From positions 62,001-126,000 of the forward strand of contig JAPLKA010000058.1 in the NCBI GenBank assembly GCA_026388315.1: a stretch of 64,000 bases of DNA, in the 5' to 3' direction. The DNA comes from Pseudomonadota bacterium. GTDB lineage: Bacteria; Desulfobacterota; Syntrophorhabdia; Syntrophorhabdales; Syntrophorhabdaceae. The position numbers and the translations under genes are program-made. Positions 43,028-52,287 of the stretch are shown piece by piece. The notes under the pieces are model-generated. The model saw only the letters and a program-made list of their open reading frames with translations, had not been told where the DNA came from and ran no database searches. Positions within the stretch are counted from its first letter, which is position 1; every line of letters begins with the position of its first letter.

Positions 43028-43810
43028 TCATTGCTGCATTGACAGGTATTGTCGCCAATGACACCAGTCCCAATCCCCGTGCAATTTCTGCCTGAAGATG
43101 CGAACGGAATCTGATTCGAGAATGCAGGTACGGCATAGCATGAGACAATTTTGTGATGAATGGTTTATATTAAAAATACTTGAAGCTCCGATCTTATAAC
43201 CTACGTTCGCAGCAGCATCAATAACACGTTGGTTGACGCGACCATGAGGATAGGAAATAGACACAATTTCTTTTCCTGTTAGATCTTCTAGATAATGTTT
43301 GCTTGATTCAAGTTCATCCCGTAATTTCTCCTGACTACATTCTGTAAGGGGTGCGTGGGAAACACCGTGGGAGCCAATGGTTACATTCGGTTTTTCTGAC
43401 AGCATACGCACTTCTGCTTCGCTCAGATATGGATGGGTACGGCTTCTTCGGATATAGGCGGTTGAGATAAATACGGTGAAGGGTACCTGATACCTTTCCA
43501 ATATGGGAGCGGCAATGGTGAGGTTGTCCCTGTAACCGTCGTCGAAGGTAACGGCAACCCCATGCTTTTGTTTTGTATTAAGAGTATCAGTCAGTCCGAT
43601 AATGGAAGTTTCTTTATATTGAGAAAGCTCTGCCATATGAGTTTCAAACAATTCCGGCGAAATACTAAACAAATTCCGAAAATCTTCTTTGATGGGTGTC
43701 CCAACGGCATGATAAAGCAAGATTCTGAATCCGTTTCGAGACTCCGAAGATTTACGGCAAAGTGCAAATATCTCAGATATGCCGCAGGCGATAACTCTAT
43801 GCCAATTCAT
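43028..43810 (-). CDS. Polysaccharide deacetylase-type protein
   Basis: 260 residues from ATG 43810, which overlaps the preceding stop by ATGA. VTFDDGYRDNLTIAAPILE is the metal-binding/catalytic first motif, IGSHGVSHAPLTECS the second (two His), and ISYPHGRVN the third (in place of the usual RxPxG). Such NodB-type enzymes remove N-acetyl groups from amino-sugar chains. The longer open frame upstream lies inside the FemAB gene and is not used. Confidence 0.86.
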   Translation of the reverse strand: MNWHRVIACGISEIFALCRKSSESRNGFRILLYHAVGTPIKEDFRNLFSISPELFETHMAELSQYKETSIIGLTDTLNTKQKHGVAVTFDDGYRDNLTIAAPILERYQVPFTVFISTAYIRRSRTHPYLSEAEVRMLSEKPNVTIGSHGVSHAPLTECSQEKLRDELESSKHYLEDLTGKEIVSISYPHGRVNQRVIDAAANVGYKIGASSIFNINHSSQNCLMLCRTCILESDSVRIFRQKLHGDWDWCHWRQYLSMQQ

Positions 43811-44832
43811 AATTTTCCGGCTTTGTATCGAATAGCCCAGTTTATAGCGTAACGCATCATATCGAAAGATGCCCATTCCCATTCACCAATATACTCAACC
43901 AAGTTACCGCCGAACCCCCTTTTAAAATGATTTACACCCTCTGCCGAAGAGTTTTCGGGATCAATCCCACCAAAATCAAAATCAGAAATGCCCATTTCTC
44001 TTAGAATGACAATCATTCTGTTAAACATAGCATAAGCAGCGCTGATTTCCCTCCCCCTTGCATTCGTTGCGGCGTTCATGTAAAATGCTTTTTGGCCGAA
44101 TATCAGGATGAGACAGGAGGTTACAGCATCTCCATTAATGTAACCGTTCAGGATTAGAACTTGTTCTCTGAGTGATGCACACATATCTTCAACGTCTTTG
44201 CGATTCTTTGATAGAGATTGAAAGATCTTCCCCTTGACCATGTCGCTATGGGTTTTCAGGAAATCAGAAATATCCTTATCTCCGTTTCCGACTTTCCAGT
44301 CAAGGTTCTCTGCAGTTGCTTTTTTTAAATAGTATCGGTGCTTGGATGCCATCTGCGGGAATAAATTCTCGTTTTCTGCAGGAATCTCCAGTGTAATCGA
44401 ATAGCCACTGTTTATTTTGAATATCGGCCTCGTCAAATGACGATTGAGGCTATAGGAAAAGAAAGCTTGTGTTGGCATAAGGCTGTAAAAACGGACCGTT
44501 GAAATTCCTGTAGATTTTTTTATGGTGAGCAAGAGAGATTCAATAATGTTTGAAATATTTTTAATATTTGTTCCTGGAAAAACAAGAACGGGTCCACCTG
44601 GAGCCCAACCAAATCTAATGCCGGGAAATGGTGATTTCATCATGATCTGAGCCATTGCGACGCGAGATCCTGATTTGTCAATGGCGGCGTATCTTAGTGG
44701 CGTCCATCCGGACCTTCGTTTGAATTCTCCCCAATTATAAGATTGAAAGATATTATAATCTTTGCTTTTGAGAAGCTCATGATCCCACTCTCCAGAATGA
44801 TCTTTATCCGTGCGTTGTATCCATTCTACCAT
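43807..44832 (-). CDS. FemAB/BioF2-type peptidyl or acyl transferase
   Basis: 341 residues. The paired GNAT-like pattern is seen in YNIFQSYNWGEFKRRSGW, RFGWAPGGPVLVFPG and the C-terminal FDFGGIDPENSSAEGVNHFKRGFGG. FemAB relatives attach amino acids to peptidoglycan or acyl groups to sugars. In a polysaccharide cluster such a protein usually modifies an amino sugar with an amino acid or acyl residue. Overlaps its upstream neighbour by a few bases. Confidence 0.84.
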   Translation of the reverse strand: MVEWIQRTDKDHSGEWDHELLKSKDYNIFQSYNWGEFKRRSGWTPLRYAAIDKSGSRVAMAQIMMKSPFPGIRFGWAPGGPVLVFPGTNIKNISNIIESLLLTIKKSTGISTVRFYSLMPTQAFFSYSLNRHLTRPIFKINSGYSITLEIPAENENLFPQMASKHRYYLKKATAENLDWKVGNGDKDISDFLKTHSDMVKGKIFQSLSKNRKDVEDMCASLREQVLILNGYINGDAVTSCLILIFGQKAFYMNAATNARGREISAAYAMFNRMIVILREMGISDFDFGGIDPENSSAEGVNHFKRGFGGNLVEYIGEWEWASFDMMRYAINWAIRYKAGKL

Positions 44833-45896
44833 GAGAAACCTATTATTCGGATATTTTTGAACCAGTTAGGAGCTGTTGGAATCACATCCTCCGGCAACTC
44901 CGGCCATGAAAAGCATTCCAGGTCGAGTTTCTCCAGGACCTCCTTTACTTCGTCGATCTGGTTTCCCGAAGTATAAAAAGGGTAGGCATAAGGAACCACA
45001 TGCTCCGGGAGAGAGGCGAAGACCGGTTCAAAACCGTTCCGTCTCATAACAGAATCAAGCAAACGATACAATTCACAGCGACGCGATATTTCCTGTTCCG
45101 CATCCAGATGATCAAGAAAATACTGGAGTTCTATACAGGGTGCGGCGTTTCCCGGCAAGCGAAATTCCGCATCGGGTGCTGAAGGCGCTATTCTATTCCC
45201 GGACGTGATTTTTCTTGCCGTTCGTATGATGGAAGTGAGAAACCGGATCATTCGGAGATCAATAAACCGTTGAGATTTATGTATAAGACGCTTCACGCGA
45301 AAGGAAATAGAAATCCCTGCTGCGGAGGGAACGATCTGTGGTTTGATCGTATAGCTCTTATCGTGGGCGTTGATCACCATGGCTGCACCATTCGGGAGCA
45401 TCAACGTTTTCCTTAAACTGAAAATTCCTATATCACCCCGGGTGCCGAGCGCTTGCCCTTCTTCATCACGACTCAGGAAGCCATGGGCATTGTCCTCAAT
45501 GATGACAGCTTCGGTCCTTGCTGCATATCGTTGGAAGGGCTCCAAGCTTTGCGGAAAACCGAAGTAGTTAACGGCCAAGATGGTCTTTGCAAACGGCAGG
45601 GCATCGGGCAGTTCCGCGAGCTGCAGGTCTTTATCCACATGGTAATAAACGGGGACAGCACCGATTGTATTGATCGCAGATAAGAGCTCCCGGCAAATGA
45701 AAGCCGGGAGAAGCACGCTATCGCCTTTCGCACAGCCGATAACCCTCAGGGCTTCGTATAAGGCGTGACGGCCATAACTGAAATACCGAACGGAACGGTG
45801 ATTGACGAATGCATCGAAACTCCAGTCGCCACTGTTTTCTGTCGGGAAGCATAGATGACTGATACGCTCTGCATTTGCTTTCTGAAGAGTGTTCAT
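44826..45896 (-). CDS. DegT/DnrJ/EryC1/StrS-type aminotransferase
   Basis: 356 residues. Fold-type I PLP enzyme of sugar aminotransferases: SYGRHALYEALRVIGCAKGDSVLLPAFICRE, VIIEDNAHGFLS and FSLRKTLMLPNGA, the last with the PLP lysine in the usual place (SLRK). The N-terminus is longer than in most members. It would install an amino group on a keto sugar, such as one made by the dehydratase near 32 kb. Its start overlaps the stop of the small gene before it by 4 bases. Confidence 0.87.
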   Translation of the reverse strand: MNTLQKANAERISHLCFPTENSGDWSFDAFVNHRSVRYFSYGRHALYEALRVIGCAKGDSVLLPAFICRELLSAINTIGAVPVYYHVDKDLQLAELPDALPFAKTILAVNYFGFPQSLEPFQRYAARTEAVIIEDNAHGFLSRDEEGQALGTRGDIGIFSLRKTLMLPNGAAMVINAHDKSYTIKPQIVPSAAGISISFRVKRLIHKSQRFIDLRMIRFLTSIIRTARKITSGNRIAPSAPDAEFRLPGNAAPCIELQYFLDHLDAEQEISRRCELYRLLDSVMRRNGFEPVFASLPEHVVPYAYPFYTSGNQIDEVKEVLEKLDLECFSWPELPEDVIPTAPNWFKNIRIIGFSW

Positions 45897-46132
45897 CCCT
45901 TTATTGCCGATGATTCAATACAAATGACATTTTGCCTGGCAATGAGGGACGCTGCTCCCGGTAAATGCTCCGTCATGAATTGCTCCAGCTTGACGGGGTA
46001 AGGATCGGGCCTCATATGAAAATCCGGATGGAAAAAAAGCTCCGAATAGCTAACATGGATGCGGACTTGACCGGTGCGGAACGGTTTCCATATGCCGATC
46101 CACTCCGATTCGCACAGTCGTTGCAATTCCAT
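45893..46132 (-). CDS. Small protein of unknown function, possible gene fragment
   Basis: 79 residues without a recognisable family, transmembrane helix or signal. It contains RIHVSYSELFFHPDFHMRPDPYP and ends GAASLIARQNVICIES. Tight spacing (7 bases after the glycosyltransferase stop, 4-base overlap with the aminotransferase) makes it look like a cistron. Because neighbours include clear fragments, it may be the end of a larger lost gene. Confidence 0.4.
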   Translation of the reverse strand: MELQRLCESEWIGIWKPFRTGQVRIHVSYSELFFHPDFHMRPDPYPVKLEQFMTEHLPGAASLIARQNVICIESSAIKG

Positions 46133-46139
46133 TTAAAAA

Positions 46140-47060
46140 TCACGATTTTATTCTTGCCGCATTCAAGAACATAAATACCCAGGATTTCCAGTTAAACAGG
46201 TCACAATTTAAAGCAGTCAAAAAATATTGGTGAGCCGTCTTATGATTACCTGACCGCATAAAGGCGCGACCTCCGCCACGAATAATGTCAGCCCGACGTT
46301 TGCGCATGAGATATTTATATAGAGATGTCTTGGGTTGCCACCCTTGAAAATGGGCATTAACCACATTGAGGTTATGCTGGCAGTGTTCCCCTATTTTGGC
46401 TGTGATTCCCTGACCGAACATACGATAAACACCAAGGATAACATTTATGTATGCAATGCTGCAATTGATCCTTGCCAGACGCAGCCAGAAATCATAGTCT
46501 TCAACACCGTTAAAAGACGGGTCTTCAGAAAACCCGCCTGCTGCCAAAATCTTTTCCCTTTTTACAACTGTAGCTGAAGTGGAGATGGCATTTCCTTTAT
46601 ATAAAAGATCTCGATATGATTTATGAGGGCCGCAACATTTACGTCTTATTCGCCGACCGATTTCTTCGATCCATATATCATGGCATACAATATCCAGGTT
46701 GGGTGATTTTTTGAAGCGCTGTATGACATTTTCAAGTTTCGGCTCCAGCCAGACATCATCGGCATCCAGGAAGGCGATGTAACTGCCCGAAGACGAATTT
46801 ATACCCGTATTTCTCGCTCCCCCGATGCCCTTATTTTCCTGGCAGACGATTTTCACATGAATGGCCGGATGTGCATTCGCCCAATCCTTGACCCTGTCAT
46901 ATGTACCATCTGTTGATCCATCATCTACAACAACGATCTCGTAATCCGATACAGATTGCCGACAAATTGAATTCAAAGCATCTTCAATAAACAACTCAGC
47001 ATTATATGCGGGAACCACGACGCTGATAAGGGGTGTGGGTGTCGACAATCTATCTCTCAT
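46140..47060 (-). CDS. GT2 glycosyltransferase
   Basis: 306 residues. ISVVVPAYNAELFIEDALNSICRQS, VVVDDGSTDGT, GGARNTGINSSSGSYIAFLDADDVW and the late EDYDFWLRLAR motif are typical of inverting family 2 enzymes with a DxD metal site. The C-terminus is positively charged and may touch the membrane. Overlaps the CgeB-like fragment by 11 bases. Confidence 0.92.
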   Translation of the reverse strand: MRDRLSTPTPLISVVVPAYNAELFIEDALNSICRQSVSDYEIVVVDDGSTDGTYDRVKDWANAHPAIHVKIVCQENKGIGGARNTGINSSSGSYIAFLDADDVWLEPKLENVIQRFKKSPNLDIVCHDIWIEEIGRRIRRKCCGPHKSYRDLLYKGNAISTSATVVKREKILAAGGFSEDPSFNGVEDYDFWLRLARINCSIAYINVILGVYRMFGQGITAKIGEHCQHNLNVVNAHFQGWQPKTSLYKYLMRKRRADIIRGGGRAFMRSGNHKTAHQYFLTALNCDLFNWKSWVFMFLNAARIKS

Positions 47061-47322
47061 ATCTCTTGTTATCGCTTGGACAAGATAAGATTTTGAACTT
47101 GTGCTGCAATTCTTTGGAAAGGTAGTGCCGGAGCGGCGGCATGAAAATGGGCTTCGCCAGGGGGATTTTTATGGTCAGGCGCCTGTCGATCTTTCCCTGA
47201 AGGGTGGACTCTGTGCGATAAATTTTCAGTATGGCATTGAATCCGCAGTGAACCCGGGATTCCTGAATGGCTTCATCAATACCATAAAACCGGGGTGCGC
47301 TAATCAGGATTTTCTTTTGCAT
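47050..47322 (-). pseudogene. N-terminal fragment of a CgeB-like glycosyltransferase
   Basis: About 90 residues from ATG 47322 (MQKKILISAPRFYGIDEA). The start resembles CgeB-type or GT-B transferases, which begin KxLLISPxFYG, but all remaining domains are absent and the gene stops inside the start of the next. I read it as a remnant. Confidence 0.45.
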
Positions 47323-47507
47323 TGTTCCAGGCAATCTTTCATGGCATGCGGAATTCCGGAGTCTACGATCATCTTCTCCGTCTTCAGTTTCAATTCTCCA
47401 TAATAATTGATGGGTTCGGCAGGGTCTTCCTCGCTGTACGGCGCCTTTTCTCCGTCATAAATACCATTTGATGATATGAAGATGAGCTTCGAATCATACT
47501 TCTCACA
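47304..47507 (-). pseudogene. Internal fragment of a RmlD-type NAD-dependent epimerase/reductase
   Basis: An open stretch without start codon between TGA 47508-47510 and TGA 47304-47306 encodes SKLIFISSNGIYDGEK, DPAEPINYYGELK and a short tail. The YGELK is the Tyr-x-x-x-Lys of the SDR active site and the first part the strand that precedes it (RmlD pattern STDYVFDG...DPxxPxxxYGxSK). Everything before and after is gone. It overlaps the start of the CgeB-like fragment in a different frame. Confidence 0.72.
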
Positions 47508-48738
47508 TCAGGGGTGAATTCCACCGGAATGGCGCTATTTTTTGCAATGGCGGCAAATTGATGAGTTCAAGGTATTTACCCACCTGGGCGTCGAGGGTGA
47601 ATTTCTCCACAAAGCGCTGGTAAGCACTGGCCCCCATGTGCCCTAAGGTTTCTGGCTTATCCAGCAACTGCTTCCAGATTTCAGATAGTTCAACCGGGGC
47701 TGCACCCTTCAGCAGATACCCTGTCCGAAAGTGCTCTATGAGTTCCGGCACCCCTCCAACGGTGGTTGCAATGACCGCGCGCCCTGCACGCATAGCTTCG
47801 AGAACACACATGGGCATTCCTTCCACAATGGAAGTCAGCAGGATGGCGTCGTGTTGCAGGTACATTCCTTCGATGTCCCTGACAAAGCCCGTAAAACTAA
47901 TCTGGTCGGAAACTCCAAGCTGTTTCGCCAGCTCGGTCAGTTCGTGCATATAGCCTTTTTCCGCCTCCTCTCCGACAAATGTAATCCGAATGTCTTTGAA
48001 ACCCTGTCTGGCAAGAATCGCCAGGGCAAGAATAGAGAATTTCTGATTTTTTTCCTGACACAAATAACCTACCTGCAGGAATTCAAGCGGTTTTCCACAT
48101 AGCGGGGGTAATGGGGGTGGAGCAATTGGCAAGCCATTATATATCGTTACCACATTGGCCTTTAGCTTACGGAGTTGAATTAGCGATCCTGCGACTGCAT
48201 CCGATACAGCGACAAAACACCCCCGCCGTTCAATAATTCGGTCAATGAGCCATTCCAGGAGAAAGAACGGTTTTTGTGGAAGAGTTGCCAAACTGTGAAC
48301 GAGATGAATTATCCTTATACCACCATGTGCTACAGCAGCAGCAACAGCCATGCGGCAAGCTTCGCCGCCTGGATAGCCACCGTTATTTATAAAAAGAATA
48401 TCTGGCCTGTTTTTTCGAAAATAATTGAAAAAGCGCAGGAAAAGCAGCACCATCACAGGGAACCGCAGCAGTACGGAAAGAATTCTCCGTGGCAATATCA
48501 TTACGGCCGAGGCAGTGCTGATGGCCCAATTACCTATGCTCGCTGGAGTTGTCCATGAATATTTACGCAGACTTACATTGGCCGGAAGGGGTTGATTCAG
48601 CAGGATGCTGGTGTTCAGATTGGTGTTGACCAGCAATTCAATGCGCAGACTCTGGAAATGTGGCAGGAGTTGGGCCAACACACGATCAGCGCCACCGGCA
48701 ATATAGCCCTCCACCACTACAGTCATCAGCCTCGACAT
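47503..48738 (-). CDS. GT4 glycosyltransferase
   Basis: 411 residues, GT-B. GYIAGGADRVLAQLLPHF at the start, RIIHLVHSL, VAVSDAVAGSL, TIYNGLP, and the C-terminal FLQVGYLCQEKNQKFSILALA, SIVEGMPMCVLEAMRAGRAVIAT and VGGVPELIEHFRTGYLL. All are standard family 4 marks with the EGMPMCVLEAM nucleotide-sugar site. The last 20 residues are encoded in sequence that abuts the RmlD fragment, so its end may be a junction. Confidence 0.9.
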   Translation of the reverse strand: MSRLMTVVVEGYIAGGADRVLAQLLPHFQSLRIELLVNTNLNTSILLNQPLPANVSLRKYSWTTPASIGNWAISTASAVMILPRRILSVLLRFPVMVLLFLRFFNYFRKNRPDILFINNGGYPGGEACRMAVAAAVAHGGIRIIHLVHSLATLPQKPFFLLEWLIDRIIERRGCFVAVSDAVAGSLIQLRKLKANVVTIYNGLPIAPPPLPPLCGKPLEFLQVGYLCQEKNQKFSILALAILARQGFKDIRITFVGEEAEKGYMHELTELAKQLGVSDQISFTGFVRDIEGMYLQHDAILLTSIVEGMPMCVLEAMRAGRAVIATTVGGVPELIEHFRTGYLLKGAAPVELSEIWKQLLDKPETLGHMGASAYQRFVEKFTLDAQVGKYLELINLPPLQKIAPFRWNSPLM

Positions 48739-48932
48739 CTGTCCACCCGTTCGACAATATGAGCAGGCACACCAACTCCCACGAATTCAGGATGTGTGGA
48801 GCGCGCTCCAGTTTCTAACTTAAGGTTCCTGCCATAGTATTTCAGGTCTGTTTTGAGGCACTGGGTTTCGGAATAAGGGACCAGACGACGGATTAGCATA
48901 GCGATAGAACTAATGGACTTCCATATAATCAT
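48726..48932 (-). pseudogene. Internally deleted hexapeptide acyltransferase remnant
   Basis: 68 residues starting with MIIWKSISSIAMLI at ATG 48932, overlapping the methyltransferase stop (ATGA). The first 40 residues (...KYYGRNLKLETGAR) look like the N-terminus of left-handed beta-helix acyltransferases, and the end VGVGVPAHIVERV looks like the C-terminal GVPAKII block of the same family, but the hexapeptide repeats between them are missing. This is inference from pattern. Confidence 0.45.
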
Positions 48933-49798
48933 GTGCATTTTTTTCCAACATATAGAAGATTCGGGCTGAACCAAGCCGTTTCCATTCCCCCCTCCCTGAA
49001 AACAAGCCGAAAAACCACATTCAGCGCCATCTGCGCCACAATCATTATTCGCATTAAGAATTTTAAAATCAACCCAGGATTTTCAGCGGTGAATAGCCAG
49101 AAACTGAAGGTACCGGTGTATCCACTCCATTGTTCCTGTAATTTTCCCGACTCAAAGAGTTTTCGGAACTCTTTCAGCAGCATAATATTTAGATTGTGGA
49201 GCGGCAGCTGTGGTTTGTTGAAAAAATATGTCCACAACCAGTAAATACCCCGGAGGTTCGGGATCGAAATTACCAAGTGGCCACCGGGCTTGAGGAGAGA
49301 TACATGGGCATTAACAATTTCCTCCGGGTTTTCGAAGTGTTCGATAAATCCTCTGGAAACCACCACATCGTATTTTTCGGAATGCCGGGATTGAAACTCC
49401 AAGGAAAGGAAGTCGGCAAAATGCACATTTTCCGAGTCATATCCTTGGCGTTCAAAATTAGCCTTGCAGATTTTTGCGCCGGAAGGTGTGTATTCAACCC
49501 CATGGGGCGTCAGACCAAATACCACGGCCATTTTCATGATGTGAGTCCCGGGGGCGCAGCCGATTTCCATGGCGTTCATCCCTTTACCCACATCCGACAG
49601 GCATCTTTCCAGGACTATGTCGAACAGCAGGTATTCATCATAGGATGTTGTGGCCATGCGGGTGACTTTTTCGCCGACCAATTTTTTGGTCAGGTCAGCA
49701 GCGCGCCTGTACAAGCTGTTCCTGTTATTATCTGTGCCGACGTTTAGGAATTCGTCCTTGTATCCCTTTTCCCAGTATTCCCGATCGGTAAGCCTCAT
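48929..49798 (-). CDS. SAM-dependent methyltransferase
   Basis: 289 residues, class I. AMEIGCAPGTHIMKMAVVFGLTPHGVEYTPSG is motif I, FADFLSLEFQ motif II, YDVVVSRGFIEHFENPEEI motif IV and LLKPGGHLVISIPNLRG motif V. A C-terminal hydrophobic stretch (LILKFLMRIMIVAQMALNVVFRLVF) suggests membrane contact. It probably methylates a glycan or lipid carrier; the acceptor is unknown. The start overlaps the broken methyltransferase. Confidence 0.9.
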   Translation of the reverse strand: MRLTDREYWEKGYKDEFLNVGTDNNRNSLYRRAADLTKKLVGEKVTRMATTSYDEYLLFDIVLERCLSDVGKGMNAMEIGCAPGTHIMKMAVVFGLTPHGVEYTPSGAKICKANFERQGYDSENVHFADFLSLEFQSRHSEKYDVVVSRGFIEHFENPEEIVNAHVSLLKPGGHLVISIPNLRGIYWLWTYFFNKPQLPLHNLNIMLLKEFRKLFESGKLQEQWSGYTGTFSFWLFTAENPGLILKFLMRIMIVAQMALNVVFRLVFREGGMETAWFSPNLLYVGKKCT

Positions 49799-50420
49799 CG
49801 GGGAATCCTTAAAAGCAGGCCGCGATAGCCTGCGGCATGGAATTGATATACGTGGTGGCGAGTGTCATTTCGATTTCTCAAGGCAGAACGCCGACCCTTG
49901 AATGATGTATGGAGCCCTACCCACGGCATCAACCTCTTGCGCATAGCAAAATTTCTCAATACATCAAACAGGTTTATCTCTATAGGAATGTTGTAGGCGA
50001 TATTTGTGGTGTACTTGTTGAGCATCGCAGTAAACTGCTCGTGCCTCTCGATATGTTCGATGACATCAATCATAAGCACTATGTCGAAAAAACCTATCAT
50101 CGCCTATCTGATCCAGTGCTCCCAACGTAGCACGTTGTAATATATGGGTTGTTTTTCTTCTGGGTGTTAACCATTTCTTCGGCGACATCCAGAACACTTG
50201 CAGAAACAGTATGCTCTCTGGCGACAAACCACTCACAGACCAGCATTCCCAGCACGCCAGCACCACCACCAATGTCGAGAATTTTTATGTGTGCTTGTTT
50301 GCTGTCGATAGTTTCGAAAAGTCTGGCAAGATAGTGCATCTTGTACGCACTATCTTCAGCATGAAGGTTCGGGTTTAATCTAGTGTACGTGCCGTCTGAA
50401 TAAATTGTCTTGCTGCTCAT
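49795..50420 (-). pseudogene. Second class I methyltransferase, broken by frameshifts
   Basis: The upstream piece (50097-50420) encodes KILDIGGGAGVLGMLVCEW (SAM motif I) and ends abruptly; the downstream piece (49795-50100) resumes with GFFDIVLMIDVIEHIERHEQF (motif IV). A middle stretch (LDQIGDDRFF) is found in the third frame, so two shifts are needed, one near a TTTTTT run at about 50087-50092. The ends overlap as ATGA, which may mimic a coupled pair. Either a decayed gene or sequencing error at the T run. Confidence 0.75.
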
Positions 50421-52267
50421 TTCGCAAGCTGGTGTATTTTTGCATGCGTAGTTAGCAACCGTTTCATCGTCCGGACCGGAGTTTTTTCCGTCCTGGCATA
50501 TTGGTCGCAGAACGTCTTACGTGCATCCTGCACTGTCTCACTTTCCCACCATTCACTAATATTATCCCAATGCAAAGAAACCATTTCTGCCGCCTGCTCA
50601 GGGGTATCAGCAAGGATGCCGGCGTTTTTCAGCGACTCATAGTAAGGTTTTGCGCTGGGCAAAAGATGGTCCAGCCCGCCATGCCAGAAGCACATTGTAG
50701 GGATGTTTAAGGCAAGGGTCTCAAGGATGCCTGCCGAATTATAAGAATGGACGACCACGCGACTTCGTGCAACCAGCTTACGGATAGGGGCATCACCGGT
50801 CTCAATGCGCATATGTGGACTAAAATCCTTCCAACGCTGCTCATCAGACCAGCGTAATTTTTTGTATACATGGTGGAGACGTACTGTCAGTTTTTGTTGG
50901 ATGGTCTCTGGCAGCGCCGCAACAAAACGGAACTGCTCCTCTTGATAGATGCCGAATTCTAAATAGTCATCCCATAGGAGTTCGCATGAGACTAATAGTA
51001 TCGGTGGGTGTAACTCAACCAACAATAAACCACCATCGGATAACCAATTTTGCGGTTTGCGACCAGCCACTGTGAAGACAAAGGCCGGAATGTTCCTATG
51101 GTTCCCGTTCGTCCATCCCCAGGTAAAAAACTTGTCACAAGTTACAATCTCCGGCCAATTTTGGCTTCCAAGCGATGTTCCGTAACCGGCACCATGCTGG
51201 CCTGTAAAATACGGACGACCTTCTTCGACCTTCAACGCGGTCCAGACTTTGAATATTTCGTCGGTATCAAAGTTATTCGAGGTAAGAATAAATCTCGGTT
51301 CCGCCGGCCAAGGCAAAGATTTGACCTGTTGAACCAGATAATCATAGCCTTCCAGATAACAGCTTGGGATAATTTCAGACAATTGGCAACGAACAAACCG
51401 CTCAAACCCTGTATAGTTTTTTGCATCAATACTAAAGCGCCGACGCGTTCCCGGATCAGGGACGAATTTCTCCAGCGTTGGGCTTTGCCATAATTGCGGA
51501 CATTGTACAAATCCAAGTTGCAGCATAACTTCTTCTTTGAACGGCAGATAGCTATTAACAATAAAGGCGTCACGTTTCCTGCTGAATTTGGGCAGAATAT
51601 ATTTGGCTGTGTTTAAAATAAAACGCTTAGCACTTTGTTTCCACGCAACTTTGATATTTCCTTCTTGTACAAAACCACTTATGCCCTGGAGAGACACAGA
51701 ATCAATATCTGTCTTTACATTCCCTAAAAAGTTTATAATTTTCGCGTAAAGAACATGATTCCATATATCATCACTACAGGCCCAGACGAAGGATAGTGAA
51801 TCGTTTGTGGCAAGACTATAACCGGCGAAATCAAAAACCGTGGTGCCTGACACCCCATGATCCTTCAATACCTGCTTCAGCGTAAAATAGCGATTGAAAG
51901 TGACGGCAGCATACCTTTGAAGCCACTTGCCAAGCACAATGTTCCAATATCGTTCACTGTGCTGAGTCTTGTGAAACGTATTAAGTGCTTCTGTCACCTC
52001 TGCCAGAAGTTGCCTCGACAACTTATGAAAATAGGAGAGATCGCCCTCTCTCTGTCCAGGTTGGAAACCGTAAGGTTTAGCTACAACAGCATCCATGTTT
52101 GACCAGACATGCTTGCGATCATAAAATCGGCACCACTCGCCGAGGAACAACACAGGGCGATCAAACTTCCAGGAGCGTTCGTCGGCCGTGGTCACAAGGA
52201 AGCGTTTTGCGATTCTCATTTCTGTATCGGTATTATTCATCTCTGGATGCCGTGAGCTGATCCACAC
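50417..52267 (-). CDS. LIC12162-type putative transferase
   Basis: 616 residues, typical of this large family of unknown biochemistry found in surface-glycan loci of Leptospira and others. FLVTTADERSWKFDRPVLFLGEWCRFYDRK is the family N-terminus, GQHGAGYGTSLG and the late NIPTMCFWHGGLD block are GT-B like. ATGs at 52240 or 52219 are better starts than 52267. Its stop overlaps the broken methyltransferase start. Confidence 0.86.
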   Translation of the reverse strand: MWISSRHPEMNNTDTEMRIAKRFLVTTADERSWKFDRPVLFLGEWCRFYDRKHVWSNMDAVVAKPYGFQPGQREGDLSYFHKLSRQLLAEVTEALNTFHKTQHSERYWNIVLGKWLQRYAAVTFNRYFTLKQVLKDHGVSGTTVFDFAGYSLATNDSLSFVWACSDDIWNHVLYAKIINFLGNVKTDIDSVSLQGISGFVQEGNIKVAWKQSAKRFILNTAKYILPKFSRKRDAFIVNSYLPFKEEVMLQLGFVQCPQLWQSPTLEKFVPDPGTRRRFSIDAKNYTGFERFVRCQLSEIIPSCYLEGYDYLVQQVKSLPWPAEPRFILTSNNFDTDEIFKVWTALKVEEGRPYFTGQHGAGYGTSLGSQNWPEIVTCDKFFTWGWTNGNHRNIPAFVFTVAGRKPQNWLSDGGLLLVELHPPILLVSCELLWDDYLEFGIYQEEQFRFVAALPETIQQKLTVRLHHVYKKLRWSDEQRWKDFSPHMRIETGDAPIRKLVARSRVVVHSYNSAGILETLALNIPTMCFWHGGLDHLLPSAKPYYESLKNAGILADTPEQAAEMVSLHWDNISEWWESETVQDARKTFCDQYARTEKTPVRTMKRLLTTHAKIHQLAK

Positions 52268-52287
52268 CGCTCACCTATTGCTATGAC

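Noticed and set aside
43811-43882. Longer N-terminus of the polysaccharide deacetylase
   Set aside because: Those codons lie within the FemAB gene; the ATG overlapping its stop is the natural coupled start.
50066-50272. Third-frame reading through the broken methyltransferase as a separate gene
   Set aside because: It only contains the piece between the two frameshifts (LDQIGDDRFF) and is better explained as part of the broken gene.
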